A DNA stretch of 62,000 bases. It comes from Tubiluchus corallicola (taxonomy: Eukaryota > Priapulida > Priapulimorpha > Priapulimorphida > Tubiluchidae). Every line of letters begins with the position of its first letter. Position 1 is the first letter of the stretch. The notes below the pieces were generated by a model that was not told the DNA's origin, did not search any database, and saw only the letters and a list, made by a program, of their open reading frames with translations. Positions 24,401 to 32,100 of this stretch are shown here, piece by piece. The DNA lies in assembly GCA_030141605.1 (NCBI GenBank), contig JAQGDQ010000016.1, positions 882,999-944,998 of the forward strand, written 5' to 3'. A program made the translations under genes and the position numbers.

Positions 24401-27400
24401 TCGTTCTCGAACTACAAATGAAAATAAAGTTACAGTAGTCGCCGCTTAATAGACTCACGGTTAATAGACTCATTCGTTTAATTGACTCAAAAATGCCTGA
24501 AACGGGTCGCTTCTATTCAAATATACATAAAAACTGTCAGTAATTGACTCAAATAAATTCGCTTAATTGACTCAGTATTTTTTCTTCACATACTTAAAAT
24601 AAGACATTTGTATGTGCCAAACAACCTTTCCTACTTTTATGTCATCTCGACTTCCATTTTGTGCATTATATATGTAGAAACAATAATGTTAAGTACCGTT
24701 TTGTTTTGAAATGGGTACGTTTATCATGTGCTAATACGCTAGCGTAGCGGTTTTACTTTGATTCTGTTACCCGCTCACCCACTGGAATTGACCTCATTAC
24801 CCAAAGCATTTTTGGATGCTAAACATTTAATCACTTGCCTAGCGGTTTCCTTTTAATGCTCTAGTTGCAAATCATGCTTTCAAGCTTAATGAGTTAATAG
24901 TCAAAGATGTACAGTACATTTACTGGCTATGTCATGGAGCAATGTAAGTGAGCCGACGATTCAGAACTGTTTAAGTCATGCCCAATTCAGACTTGTGTGA
25001 TTTAGCAAAATGTACTTTTTAATTTATTGTTAATTCACTTATATAAATTAATATTTTAAAATATTTTTTCTAATTTTTAACTGCACAAAGGAATTTAGGC
25101 ATTACTTTGTTTCTAAAATTGATTAAAAGCCTTTGCAGTGCATAGTAAGCTGATGACTCATACGTCATACTTCTATAGCAGTAATACTACACCCATTGGT
25201 TAATAGGTTCAATCGGTTAATTGGGTCAAAACACGTTGGTCCCAAAGTGAGTCTATTAAGCGGCAACTACTGTATAAGTAACAAGAAACACAAGTACAAT
25301 TCAGTCGTCTTAGTAATAAAAAATATTTACCAAGAAGATTAAATTGTACTTATGTTATTAACCTGAAATGTCACTCCGAAGTTTTTACCTACCAGAATAT
25401 AAGATGCCATTCTCAACGATAGCTGTGGTGTCAATTTTTGTTATTGAGGTGGTGGTGCTTCTCCCATTTGTAAGACCATGATGTTTTGATAATCTTTGTA
25501 ATTTGTTATTATTATCGAAATAAGGCACAATTGGCCTAAATAAATAATATGCCTATCAAAACTTCAACTTCTAACTATTTTTTGCTAATAACTTTCATAT
25601 GTACTTTGTACAATAAATGCCAATACATCAAAATAGACAAAGATATGACATAGTTATATCCAACAAGAGAAATGACATGGCAGCCTTTCTTTTTTATTTT
25701 TGCATAATCTGCAGTCCCACTCCAGTATGCGTATTGGCAAAAGAGGTGGATAGAAGAGGGTTACACATCTATGCAAATAGCATTTTTGAATTAGTTCTTT
25801 GAAATAAGCAAGCAATGCTGACTTAGTGTATGTTGACAGAACAAGTTTTCCTAACCAGAGTTAGCTTAACAATAGTGCACTATCCGGCATTTTTAGCTTA
25901 GCATAGTTACATAACTACCTTAACGTAATGAGATTATTTTTCTTCAATGTATTGTTAGTTTGATACATTTTATTTTATACATGGCTGATTTAGTGTATGT
26001 TTCATTATAAACATATTGTAACTCTCTGAAATTTCAAATTAATATTTGCTACAATTGAATATAAAACTTGGCTTTTATTGGCCTATTCTCCTACGCAGAT
26101 GTAAAGTATGCAATTGTTTAACTGAGTTGTTGAGCAGTTTAGTTAGTGGTTAATAAAATGCAATTTTAACTTCATTTAAATACATGATATGCTTAAATTG
26201 AAAGATAAATTAAATCGTTCTTCAATTTGTTACATACCAGTATTGATAAGCAAGATGATAAGCAATGGAAGAGATCATTTAGTTTTCTACGTCGAGTTAG
26301 TTCGCGAAGAAAAGGAGGACGGAAGGCACACTCTCCAGCACCTAGTGGGGAAGCGGTAACTACCAAAAGTTTCATTAGTTTTTTCCTTATTTAGTTAAAT
26401 AGAACTTTACATGCACTTGATTAAAGAAACTTTTAACAAAGAGTTTCACATGTACACGACATATTTCTCCTCAGGCTCTCAGCACCAAACACACCCTTTT
26501 TGCACAATAACTCCAAGATTAAAGCTGTGGCTCACAACATTTGGCACATCAGGAGAGCATATTGCATTGTCTTGTTATAAAAAAGTAGTAGTTAATGCTT
26601 AACGGTTTGTCACACCAAGTCAAATATAATGAGCTACCAGTTCACAAAAACATACACGGACTACTACTTTAAGTATTCGTTTTTGCAAGCCACTCTGTGC
26701 ACATTTCAGAACCTTTAACAGCTCCCTGAATAAACACTAAATGTTCAGCCACCTTTTGAGAGGTTTTCTGCAGCTAAAATATGGAGGTTCCTTAAAACCA
26801 GATATTTATTCGAACTTGAAAATAAAATAAAATGCTGTTGTATTCTTAGTGTTGTAATAATTGTATTTCTGCTTGCCCATAAAATGTGATGCAAAATTCT
26901 AAGATTTGTATGGTACTCCAAGAAGAAATTAGAATCTAGATCCACAGTGACTTAGCTATATGACTGCATGGACTGTTAAGTGGCACAAAACTGACTCTGA
27001 ACTAAGTGCCTTAACGTTGATTACAGGGTATGGAGATGCACGATGTAGCAAAAGGTGACAGCTTGACTGTCGAGTCTGGCTTGCTTTGTGTTGCTCAAGA
27101 CATGAGAGCGACATCTATGCCAAAATTGCATGCAGAATCTGAGGCAAGTTATGCTTTAAGTTTAATTTATACATCTAATAGTACATCGGTCTTTCAAAAC
27201 ATCCAATATTTCTGCAGGGAGGCAGTATTGAGAGTTGGTTTTTGATATTTGCTATACCTAAGTGTTTCTCCAAAAATGGGAACTGTTAACTAGCTGGTTA
27301 GTAGATGGCTCTGCCATTCTATGAAGCTGTGCTTTCTTGTATGTTCAACCAACTTGAACGAAATTGTGCTTGTAGTTCGACTTTGCTGTACTTTGATAAA

Positions 27401-29150
27401 AGACTAATGATAAAATTCAGCAAACTTACAGGAACTGTAAGAAAAACTTTTCTTTTAAACTGTTTATGTTCACTACGTCGACTATGTTTTGACAAAAAAT
27501 AAATAAATAAATGTGAAAACGTATGATGGAACTGTATATTTTGTGAATTTCAAAAGGTGTTTAGGAAGAGTTGCACCTTATAAACTGCAGGTCAGCTCAT
27601 CTTAATTGTGGTTATTTAATCTAGGAAAACCAGGATTTTTCTCAGGGCTTAAGGCCTGAGCATGCTGGGCATGCACCCGTGCAACGAAGTCACTCAGATG
27701 CATCTCCTCGAGTTTCCCCTGATGTGACTCGTAAGCTCAGTCCACCTACTTCACCTGCAGTAGGTCGTCGTCCAACGTCCCCCTCTCCCACTCGATCAAT
27801 TACATCACGAGGAACATGGCGCAATCGTAGTGTTTCTAGATCGCCTTCACCACGTCGGGGTGCAAATTTTGCCGCAGCTGTTCTGGATTTGGTTGATACA
27901 GCGCATGATATAGCAGCTGAAGAGAGAATCCAGAAGTTACGAAGAAGTACGTTTCTTGTTCTTTTTGATACTCTTCAGTTCATGTGTATAACAAAGATTA
28001 CTAATTATTTCGTTGCTAACCACTCATAAGTTCTAGTCTAAGACTTCTGGCTTTATGCTACATAACTGTTTTAGTGCGACCTGTATGAGTCAAACTATAA
28101 AAAATGGCTGCACTGTAAGCCTGTTTAGAAATTGCTTATGTTTTGTTAGTTTCTGTAAATATGTTTCTAAAGAGGTACTAGTCTTTTACGACAAGCGATA
28201 ATAACACAGGGGTGTTTTGTAAAACTTGCCAAAACGTTTTATTTTCTGTTTTAATAAATCTTAGAAATTTCAGTGTGGCCATAGTTTGTGTTAACAGGCA
28301 TTTCTTTATATAATTTTTATATGGTCAAATTTTCTATACCAATAATCACCATGTAACATAAACGTTAATTGTGTTATTGATTTCTTTTGTCAGCTTTGCA
28401 TTGTAATCTTTTATTTTGATGACTTTAGATAAGAAAAAGGATGATGATCTTCTAAGCGGTTTCAGCACTCCAGATCTGCGTCGGAGTAGAAGTAGAACTC
28501 GCAAAGGAGTCGGACCCAGTAGTGGTGATAGTGCCTCAGGTGGTCCTCCTTTGGCTAAATTTAGAACTACTTCATTAGAGCAACGATCTCGTAGTCCCAG
28601 CCCAGTGTTAACTCCTTCTTCAACAGGTGACTATTACGGTACAACACAATTAGAGTTGAGATCTCGTAGTCCAAGTCCGGCTCCGAAGTTATCTCAAAAA
28701 CGAACTGGGCGTAAGTTACCACCAACTCCTACCAAGCCTTCCACGTTAAATTTAGCTTTGAAACATGGTGATATGTCCGTCAAGCTTCCATATTTAGCTC
28801 AGTCTCCAACTATACCTCCACCTGCAAAATCACCAGGTAGTATAAACTTTCCTAAGCTGGATCCATCGCCTACGCATATGCCGAAAAACCAGTTACCGTT
28901 ACGTGCAGTTTCACCTCCTAGTGGAGCGTATCACCATCAGAGTCGCCCAATACTCAACAATGTAGCTCAACGTCCTCGCGATCGTGATCGTAATGTGCCA
29001 TATATTGATAATCGCTCACATTTTGATGCGCCGGTGCCGAGACGAGGTGTCGGCAGAGTAGCAAACGGCTACAAGCCTGGAATGGTCATACCCAAGCCTA
29101 GTCCAGATCCAAAAGAAAACAGTGATTCGGATGACGAGGACTGGTGCTGA
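393..29150 (+). CDS. Cav2: Cav2-type voltage-gated calcium channel alpha1 subunit, 3' half of gene (5' incomplete)
   Basis: Pore-forming subunit of a presynaptic (P/Q/N/R-like) calcium channel in the plasma membrane; it admits calcium on depolarisation to trigger transmitter release. About 1180 codons lie in the window over 23 constitutive exons, joined here from splice sites and conserved reading frame. In order: IIIS2-S3, IIIS4, IIIS5, pore loop III with TGEGWP, IIIS6, III-IV linker, IVS1, duplicated exons for IVS2 and for IVS3, IVS4 with [20 protein letters not shown]5, pore loop IV with CATGENW, IVS6, EF-hand region, pre-IQ/IQ-like helix with [13 protein letters not shown], then a Ser/Arg/Pro-rich tail ending in DDEDWC. 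Pore glutamates in III and IV fit a calcium-selective pore. The Cav2 assignment rests on IVS6-EF sequence such as [13 protein letters not shown], on a tail motif [12 protein letters not shown] (vertebrate Cav2 has a similar RAASMPRL motif) and on the WC terminus. Exons for domains I, II and IIIS1 are upstream of base 1. Two introns use GC donors (15103, 27144). Confidence 0.95.
548..645 (-). mobile_element. fragment of hAT-like element, terminal part
   Basis: On the - strand: cagggatgttactgaaagtg, then gaaattacaaactgaaaccg and gatgccgaaacgaaac. The same string of motifs opens the element at 42275. Only about 100 bp remain. Confidence 0.55.
1094..1202 (+). CDS. Cav2: Cav2 exon: domain III S4 voltage sensor
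   Basis: Completes the split codon, then codes [20 protein letters not shown] and VPKLK, the S4 helix with a basic residue every third position, followed by the start of the S4-S5 linker. Donor gtcagt at 1203. The exon ends after KLK, as in vertebrate CACNA1A as I recall it. Confidence 0.93.
1487..1647 (+). CDS. Cav2: Cav2 exon: domain III S5
   Basis: Starts [20 protein letters not shown] and continues through S5 ([20 protein letters not shown]) into the extracellular turret. The cysteine pair expected in this turret is visible (WYC and EEC). Donor gtaagt at 1648; ends two bases into a codon. Confidence 0.93.
1766..1909 (+). CDS. Cav2: Cav2 exon: domain III pore loop
   Basis: Codes [20 protein letters not shown] followed by [11 protein letters not shown]. 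The glutamate in TGEGWP is the domain III selectivity-filter residue of high-voltage-activated calcium channels. Acceptor ttcgcag, donor gtaata at 1910. Confidence 0.93.
1950..2078 (-). mobile_element. tRNA-derived SINE, copy A (inverted)
   Basis: Read on the - strand it has a pol III box B-like ggttcaaat, then ctgtattccaa, ttttttcacag and ctgtctttcaaatgtgg. Copy B (2075-2190) shows the same order on the + strand. The two lie head to head in the intron after the pore-III exon. Confidence 0.6.
2075..2190 (+). mobile_element. tRNA-derived SINE, copy B
   Basis: A near-consensus box B, ggttcaaatcc, at about 2130 is followed by agactgtattccaatg, ttttcacattt and ctgtctttcaagtttgg. A tRNA-like head is recognisable but does not fold into a full cloverleaf. 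It shares its body with copies at 1950-2078 and 6905-7010. Confidence 0.6.
2443..2644 (+). CDS. Cav2: Cav2 exon: domain III S6 and start of III-IV linker
   Basis: Reads [20 protein letters not shown], then [38 protein letters not shown] and the linker. The pattern [15 protein letters not shown] is the strongly conserved IIIS6 end. Acceptor cttcag, donor gtttgc at 2645, phase 0 at the end. Confidence 0.94.
2754..2918 (+). CDS. Cav2: Cav2 exon: III-IV linker and domain IV S1
   Basis: [20 protein letters not shown], a short linker, then IVS1 ([19 protein letters not shown]). Phase 0 at both ends (165 nt). The next exon choice is made after this donor (gtacgg, 2919). Confidence 0.94.
3706..3797. 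repeat. 41-bp near-perfect hairpin
   Basis: Arms 3706-3746 and 3757-3797 are reverse complements with about two mismatches; the loop is 10 nt. It lies in the intron between IVS1 and IVS2-a. It could be a small foldback transposon or a pre-miRNA-like hairpin. Confidence 0.75.
5295..5405 (+). CDS. Cav2: Cav2 alternative exon IVS2-a
   Basis: 111 nt, phase 0/0. Reads [20 protein letters not shown], then [17 protein letters not shown]: the S1-S2 loop and S2 helix of domain IV. The S2 aromatic and the countercharge glutamate (F..E..LK) are present. Good pyrimidine-rich acceptor and gtaaga donor. Exon 5993-6106 codes the same segment in a different version, so the two are inferred to be mutually exclusive. 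Confidence 0.88.
5993..6106 (+). CDS. Cav2: Cav2 alternative exon IVS2-b
   Basis: 114 nt, phase 0/0. Reads [20 protein letters not shown], then [18 protein letters not shown]. By hand, 12 of 22 residues of the S2 helix match exon IVS2-a, and the aromatic and glutamate positions are kept. The loop before it differs completely. Acceptor gcatttgcacag, donor gttagc. It sits 587 nt downstream of IVS2-a. Confidence 0.88.
6905..7010 (-). mobile_element. tRNA-derived SINE, copy C
   Basis: On the - strand: agtggttaagacatt (A-box side), ctctggttcaaattt (B box), then ggttccaattttttcatg. Same order as copies A and B, more diverged. Confidence 0.5.
9078..9554. mobile_element. foldback/MITE-like element, about 480 bp
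   Basis: The left arm (about 9078-9185) and the reverse complement of the right arm (about 9447-9554) align over roughly 100 bp, sharing ctgttc, tttcaagatg/tttcaagacg, ttcagaat and tcatcagttgata. It carries no coding sequence. Family not recognised. Confidence 0.6.
10933..11061 (+). CDS. Cav2: Cav2 alternative exon IVS3-a, with long S3-S4 linker
   Basis: 129 nt, phase 0/0. [20 protein letters not shown] starts the S3 helix; after DVVMAV comes a polar, charged linker of about 16 residues ([16 protein letters not shown]). Acceptor tatttctaag, donor gtatgt at 11062. Exon 11559-11642 is its alternative. Confidence 0.9.
11559..11642 (+). CDS. Cav2: Cav2 alternative exon IVS3-b, with short S3-S4 linker
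   Basis: 84 nt, phase 0/0. [20 protein letters not shown] followed by DVVITESE. By hand, 17 of the first 23 residues match IVS3-a; the linker is 15 residues shorter. Acceptor gtctgtttctag, donor gtagca, the weaker of the two donors. Vertebrate Cav1.2 exons 31/32 vary at the same segment. Confidence 0.9.
11643..14228 (+). other. Cav2 intron between IVS3-b and IVS4
   Basis: 2.6 kb of AT-rich sequence. I looked for a further S3-like exon (NYFRD/WN.FDF) and saw none. A B-box-like match sits near 12843 on the - strand, too weak to call. Confidence 0.6.
14229..14345 (+). CDS. Cav2: Cav2 exon: domain IV S4
   Basis: [20 protein letters not shown], then [20 protein letters not shown]4 with regularly spaced Arg/Lys and the S4-S5 linker. 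Nearly identical to vertebrate Cav2 over [20 protein letters not shown]. Acceptor ttttttcgcag, donor gtattt. Confidence 0.95.
14766..14831 (+). CDS. Cav2: Cav2 exon: domain IV S5
   Basis: Small 66-nt exon, phase 0/0: [20 protein letters not shown] followed by MQ. Matches vertebrate [20 protein letters not shown]. Donor gtgagt at 14832. Confidence 0.94.
15011..15102 (+). CDS. Cav2: Cav2 exon: start of domain IV pore region
   Basis: [20 protein letters not shown], then [11 protein letters not shown]. The exon ends at ...TTTAG and the intron begins GCAAGT, a GC donor. The frame only closes with this junction: AG plus G of the next exon gives Arg before CATGEN. Confidence 0.92.
15437..15593 (+). 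CDS. Cav2: Cav2 exon: domain IV selectivity filter and S6 start
   Basis: [20 protein letters not shown] contains the domain IV filter glutamate. A loop with further cysteines follows, then [16 protein letters not shown], the first part of IVS6. Donor gtaagt at 15594. Confidence 0.95.
16460..16530 (-). pseudogene. tRNA-like sequence (Gly-like), tRNA pseudogene or SINE head
   Basis: On the - strand it reads gggttgtacagctcaacggt (box A side), acgcttgccac (a GCC anticodon would fit) and gtgggttcaatttccca (box B and T stem). The 3' side cannot pair with the first seven bases, so it is not an intact tRNA. Confidence 0.5.
16744..16871 (+). CDS. Cav2: Cav2 exon: IVS6 end and EF-hand start
   Basis: [20 protein letters not shown] then [20 protein letters not shown]. 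Near identity with vertebrate Cav2 here is one of the best family markers in the window. Ends two bases into a codon at gtacgt. Confidence 0.95.
16985..17081 (+). CDS. Cav2: Cav2 exon: EF-hand
   Basis: [20 protein letters not shown], then [12 protein letters not shown]. The intron before it is only 113 nt, the shortest in this gene. Acceptor atttcag, donor gtacgt. Confidence 0.94.
17437..17542 (+). CDS. Cav2: Cav2 exon: second EF-like motif
   Basis: [20 protein letters not shown], then [23 protein letters not shown] is the position of vertebrate ADDNTVHF. Ends one base into a codon at gtgaga. Confidence 0.94.
18190..18225 (+). CDS. Cav2: Cav2 36-nt microexon before the IQ region
   Basis: Acceptor cttgcag, donor gtgaga. 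Phase 1 at both ends, so inclusion or skipping keeps the frame. Adds an acidic/polar stretch [11 protein letters not shown] between EF-hand and pre-IQ helix. Probably a cassette exon. Confidence 0.75.
18735..18839 (+). CDS. Cav2: Cav2 exon: pre-IQ helix
   Basis: [20 protein letters not shown], then [14 protein letters not shown]. Corresponds to vertebrate [20 protein letters not shown]. Phase 1 at both ends. Confidence 0.92.
19357..19454 (+). CDS. Cav2: Cav2 exon: IQ-like calmodulin-binding helix
   Basis: [20 protein letters not shown], then [13 protein letters not shown]. TVGKxYA is the conserved start of the IQ motif. The canonical central Ile-Met dipeptide is Ile-Ile-Leu here, so it is an IQ-like variant. 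Calmodulin binding is inferred from position. Confidence 0.9.
20313..20327 (+). CDS. Cav2: candidate 15-nt microexon, ESLHE
   Basis: Acceptor ttccgttttcag, donor gtcagt. Phase 0 at both ends, like the flanking exons. Codes Glu-Ser-Leu-His-Glu. Very short, so it could be chance; its support is the matching candidate at 23072-23086. Confidence 0.4.
21271..21375. repeat. 35-bp minisatellite, 3 units
   Basis: Three consecutive 35-bp units start aaagtaataaatg (21271, 21306, 21341) and end tgtaaagc or tgtaaaac. They lie in the Cav2 intron after the IQ exon. Confidence 0.85.
23072..23086 (+). CDS. Cav2: candidate 15-nt microexon, EKTAE
   Basis: Acceptor ttcttccatctgattag, donor gtcagt. Phase 0 at both ends. 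Codes Glu-Lys-Thr-Ala-Glu: the same length, the same Glu...Glu frame and the same gag/gtcagt donor as 20313-20327. Could be an alternative to it. Confidence 0.38.
23658..23788. repeat. foldback repeat close to a Cav2 splice acceptor
   Basis: The left arm starts agtagacaccata and the right arm ends tatggtgtttcttaactac, its imperfect reverse complement. The centre agcaagagtagtacttgct is itself a palindrome. It ends about 100 bp before the exon at 23892. Confidence 0.55.
23892..24034 (+). CDS. Cav2: Cav2 exon: tail, Arg/Ser-rich
   Basis: [20 protein letters not shown], an acidic patch DSDEEHEG, then [14 protein letters not shown]. Acceptor ctttttccag, donor gtaatc. The RxxS/SxS pattern suggests phosphorylation sites (inference). 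Confidence 0.85.
24373..25378. mobile_element. outer inverted-repeat element, interrupted by another
   Basis: Left end gagtgacgtctcgggttaat matches the reverse complement of the right end, gagtgacatttcaggttaat, with 3 mismatches in 20. The arms flank the element at 24433-25272. The right arm contains a further palindrome (aagtacaatt...aattgtactt). Likely a small DNA transposon; family uncertain. Confidence 0.5.
24433..25272. mobile_element. non-autonomous DNA transposon with TA target duplication
   Basis: Both ends read CAGTAGT(C/T)GCCGCTTAATAG inward, a terminal inverted repeat of about 26 bp with one mismatch, flanked by TA on each side (24431-24432 and 25273-25274). Subterminal repeats such as ttaatagactca and ttaattgactca recur. 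No transposase ORF. The TIR start and TA duplication fit a pogo/Tigger-type Tc1-mariner derivative (inference). Confidence 0.75.
26241..26355 (+). CDS. Cav2: Cav2 exon: tail, basic
   Basis: [20 protein letters not shown], then [19 protein letters not shown]. Joins the previous exon in frame through a split serine codon. Strongly basic; no named domain recognised. Confidence 0.85.
27027..27143 (+). CDS. Cav2: Cav2 exon: conserved tail motif RATSMPKL
   Basis: [20 protein letters not shown], then [18 protein letters not shown]. Vertebrate Cav2.1 has a similar spacing with VEMREMGRDG ... RAASMPRLPAEN. The exon is followed by GCAAGT, a second GC donor in this gene. Confidence 0.85.
27625..27946 (+). 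CDS. Cav2: Cav2 exon: tail, Ser/Pro-rich
   Basis: 322 nt. Begins [20 protein letters not shown]; rich in SPR, SPP, SPSP. Ends with a helical stretch [20 protein letters not shown]. Acceptor ttaatctag, donor gtacgt. The helix is unlike the disordered surroundings and its function is unknown to me. Confidence 0.85.
28429..29150 (+). CDS. Cav2: Cav2 last exon: RIM-BP-type site and PDZ-ligand C-terminus
   Basis: 240 codons including the TGA stop. Three RSRSPSP-type repeats, then [15 protein letters not shown], which fits the RxLPxTP site by which Cav2 tails bind RIM-BP SH3 domains. An arginine-rich stretch RPRDRDRN follows and the end is SDSDDEDWC. The terminal D/E-D-WC is the Cav2 PDZ ligand (MINT/RIM type). 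A methionine at 28416 is upstream of the acceptor and is not used. Confidence 0.93.
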
Positions 29151-32100
29151 CATTGGTGTATAAAAACATCTAGTTCAATTTCTTGTTGTTGTAGTTATAT
29201 ATTGCTTATATTTCAAGTCACTCTTCCTTTATCCAATTTTTACAGCAGCTTACTTGTAGCCATTTGCTGTTTGAGCTCAGGTCTTTGGTGTCATTTCAGA
29301 GTCAAAATCATCACAGTTATGTACTTTTTTGTCTTCTCCATTTGTCCTTAAGTTTGCAGGAAACAATTGATGATTGCCAACAATTGAAAGTCTAGCTGCT
29401 TTTCCTACTTTCACGCCATGCGACTAAAAGTTCATCTGCAGTGAGTGAGATGGCATCGACAATTAGATGAGAAAGGTTTTTTTACTTTACACATAACTGG
29501 TGAAAAATGTTGCTACTTTACTATGATTTTACTATGAGAGGCTTAAGTAATGTCCAGAGAACTGCAGCGCTGTGTAAGTTTGTTTGCACTGACTACTGTT
29601 TAACCAAAGTGCCAACATGTTCTCCATCTACAAGCTGCCTTTCGAATTCATTAAGAATACATGCATTTTGGGGAATCACCACTTATTTTTTGCAATCACC
29701 TGACCAACTGTAGTTTTGTTTAGCATGCAGACACCTACTTTATACTGTTAATGTACATTTGCCTACTTGATGAGTTTTCAGGATTTTGTCAAGAGCTGTG
29801 ATACCCACTTTTCCTCGCATATAAAGGACCTTGCTTATTTTTTCATAAGATTTTGTATTTGTTTGTCTTTTGTGAGCATGTTTTTAATACTACTACTAAT
29901 AGTACTACTACTGTTATTATTACCAACCTCATGATATTTCATTACTCCATGTGTATAACCACGTACCTGCATTTTCTGTGATTGACTGCTTGCAGTTGTT
30001 TCGTTTGCATAGCAGTATTTCCAAATCTGTCTTCGTTGTATACAGGTGTTAGTGGTTTACTTGAGTTTATGTCGTGAGCTGTATATTAATGACTTTGACA
30101 TCCGGTACATATATAAATCTCTTCCTTGAATTTGAGCATCTGCGGATGATTTCTTCCTTAATCACAGCTATTCTAATAATGTGTTCTGTAACTTTTTTGC
30201 TGTAAGTAGTTTTTGAATACATAATAGCTAACAATGTACTACAATGAAAATATGGAGAAAATGTATATTGTCTGACGGGTCTATGCATCTGTCTACTGCT
30301 GTAAATTTTTAAGAATTACACGTAGTCACTAGAATGTGTAGGTAATTAAAATTACAAGTCCAAACCCATGTGCTCACAACACACCAAACCTGAATGTTTT
30401 GTTAGGCACTGTAGAATTTTATCCATAATAAAAGAAAACAGACGAAGCTTCATAATTTAGCACTTTACGCTAATCGCTCAGAGTGCTACTCCTGCAAGTG
30501 TATGCATTATTTTTTTTGTAACTTTCTATTACCGCTTATGACATTTAATAAGTTCAATAATCTGAAATCATACTTTTATGAGTCTGGTTTTTTTGGAATT
30601 CTTGCAACTGTGACCAGAAGTTGGATATTTCTTGGATGGTAAAAGTGTGATCTACATCAATGATTTCTATTCAATAAATAACCTGATGTCTCCTATGATG
30701 GGGTGATTATACGCAATCTGTACTAAAATTATACATTACTAGCTTTCATGCATTGAAAAATGTTCTGCAGTGGACTGGAGAATATACCATTAGACAAAAT
30801 TTTCTCTCCCAATGTTAACTTTGATGATATTTCATTGTAAATTGTTTGCATACTTCTTCAGAACTGTAATCTATAGAATCAGGAAGCAATTCAAGTTTGT
30901 TTTTAATTAACATGATGTAAGACTATTTTCATACTTTACTGATTACCAAATGAGTTGAACCTTCTAACTGAGTTTTTCAAAAACGAGAAAAAAATCAAAA
31001 ATCTTTCTATATTGTCAGTAGTAAAAGTAGCAGCAAGACAATATTCATTGTATATTGGATAACATGTCCAAATCACTATAACATTCCATAACCTTTATGC
31101 AAATGAATTGATTGTAATGAAAATGTGTTTATTTTCTGTGATCGAGCTTGCTATGAGCTTTATTCAGTATTATGATGTATAAAATGTAGTCATAGTAATG
31201 GAATTGCAGTGTTGTTTTTATATTATGTTATGCGATCATCACGTTTTTACCCATCCAGTTTCAGTTTAAGCTTTTCCCCTTCTTTCTTTAATGCATAAAT
31301 TGCACCACTTTTAACACTTTGAAATCGATATACTTCCGAAACATGTTCAACTGCTTTACACGAATTTTGCGTAATCATTATCAATACTTACTTGCTTTTA
31401 GTGCTTAATATTCACAGCATATATAATAAATTTTCATTCTGACGTACAGTTTGCATCTCATAAAAGGTTTTTCTTGTTAAAGTTCAACTGTTTGCCATTC
31501 TAGATTGTGCATTTTTGCGTTATCCCATACCAAATTACCCAATACCTACTGTTGTCTGTGTTTTTATTATTCATAGTAACTAATATTAAATTATTTATAT
31601 ATAGAATTATATGTATGTTGACATTTCCATCAAATTCTATTTACCTGTGGATGTTTTAAATTGCATAACTGCTAAAAAATGTAAAAGTTGTTGTTATAAA
31701 ATGTAAAAAGTGTAAATTTCATTTGCTTTCTGTTGCTTCAGTGTCAAAGCTTTAAACCTGTATTAGTAAAATATCAAGAAACATTGGTAAACAAATGCTA
31801 TAATTATTATTAATTAGCTTAAACAGTGAAATAATTCATGCAGAGATTAAAAATATAGAACTTACAGAATCTAAATTATGTTTAGTAACAGCTTGCATGT
31901 GGTAACATATAGAAAAATTCGGTTTGCATACGAGAACTTTTAGTATTCATTTGGAACTTATTTTTCATTTTCATCAGACGTTTACTGCAAAATTTATAAC
32001 CTTTGACAATCCCTTATATATACCCATCAGTTCAGCTATTCAGTTATTTTTAAGACATTACCCATAGTGCCTGAACTGTTGACAAACATGTTAAAAATAT

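Noticed and set aside
28416-28428. ATG at 28416 as the start of a separate 244-codon gene
   Set aside because: It lies upstream of the tttag acceptor at 28427-28428, and the exon joins in frame to the previous Cav2 exon.
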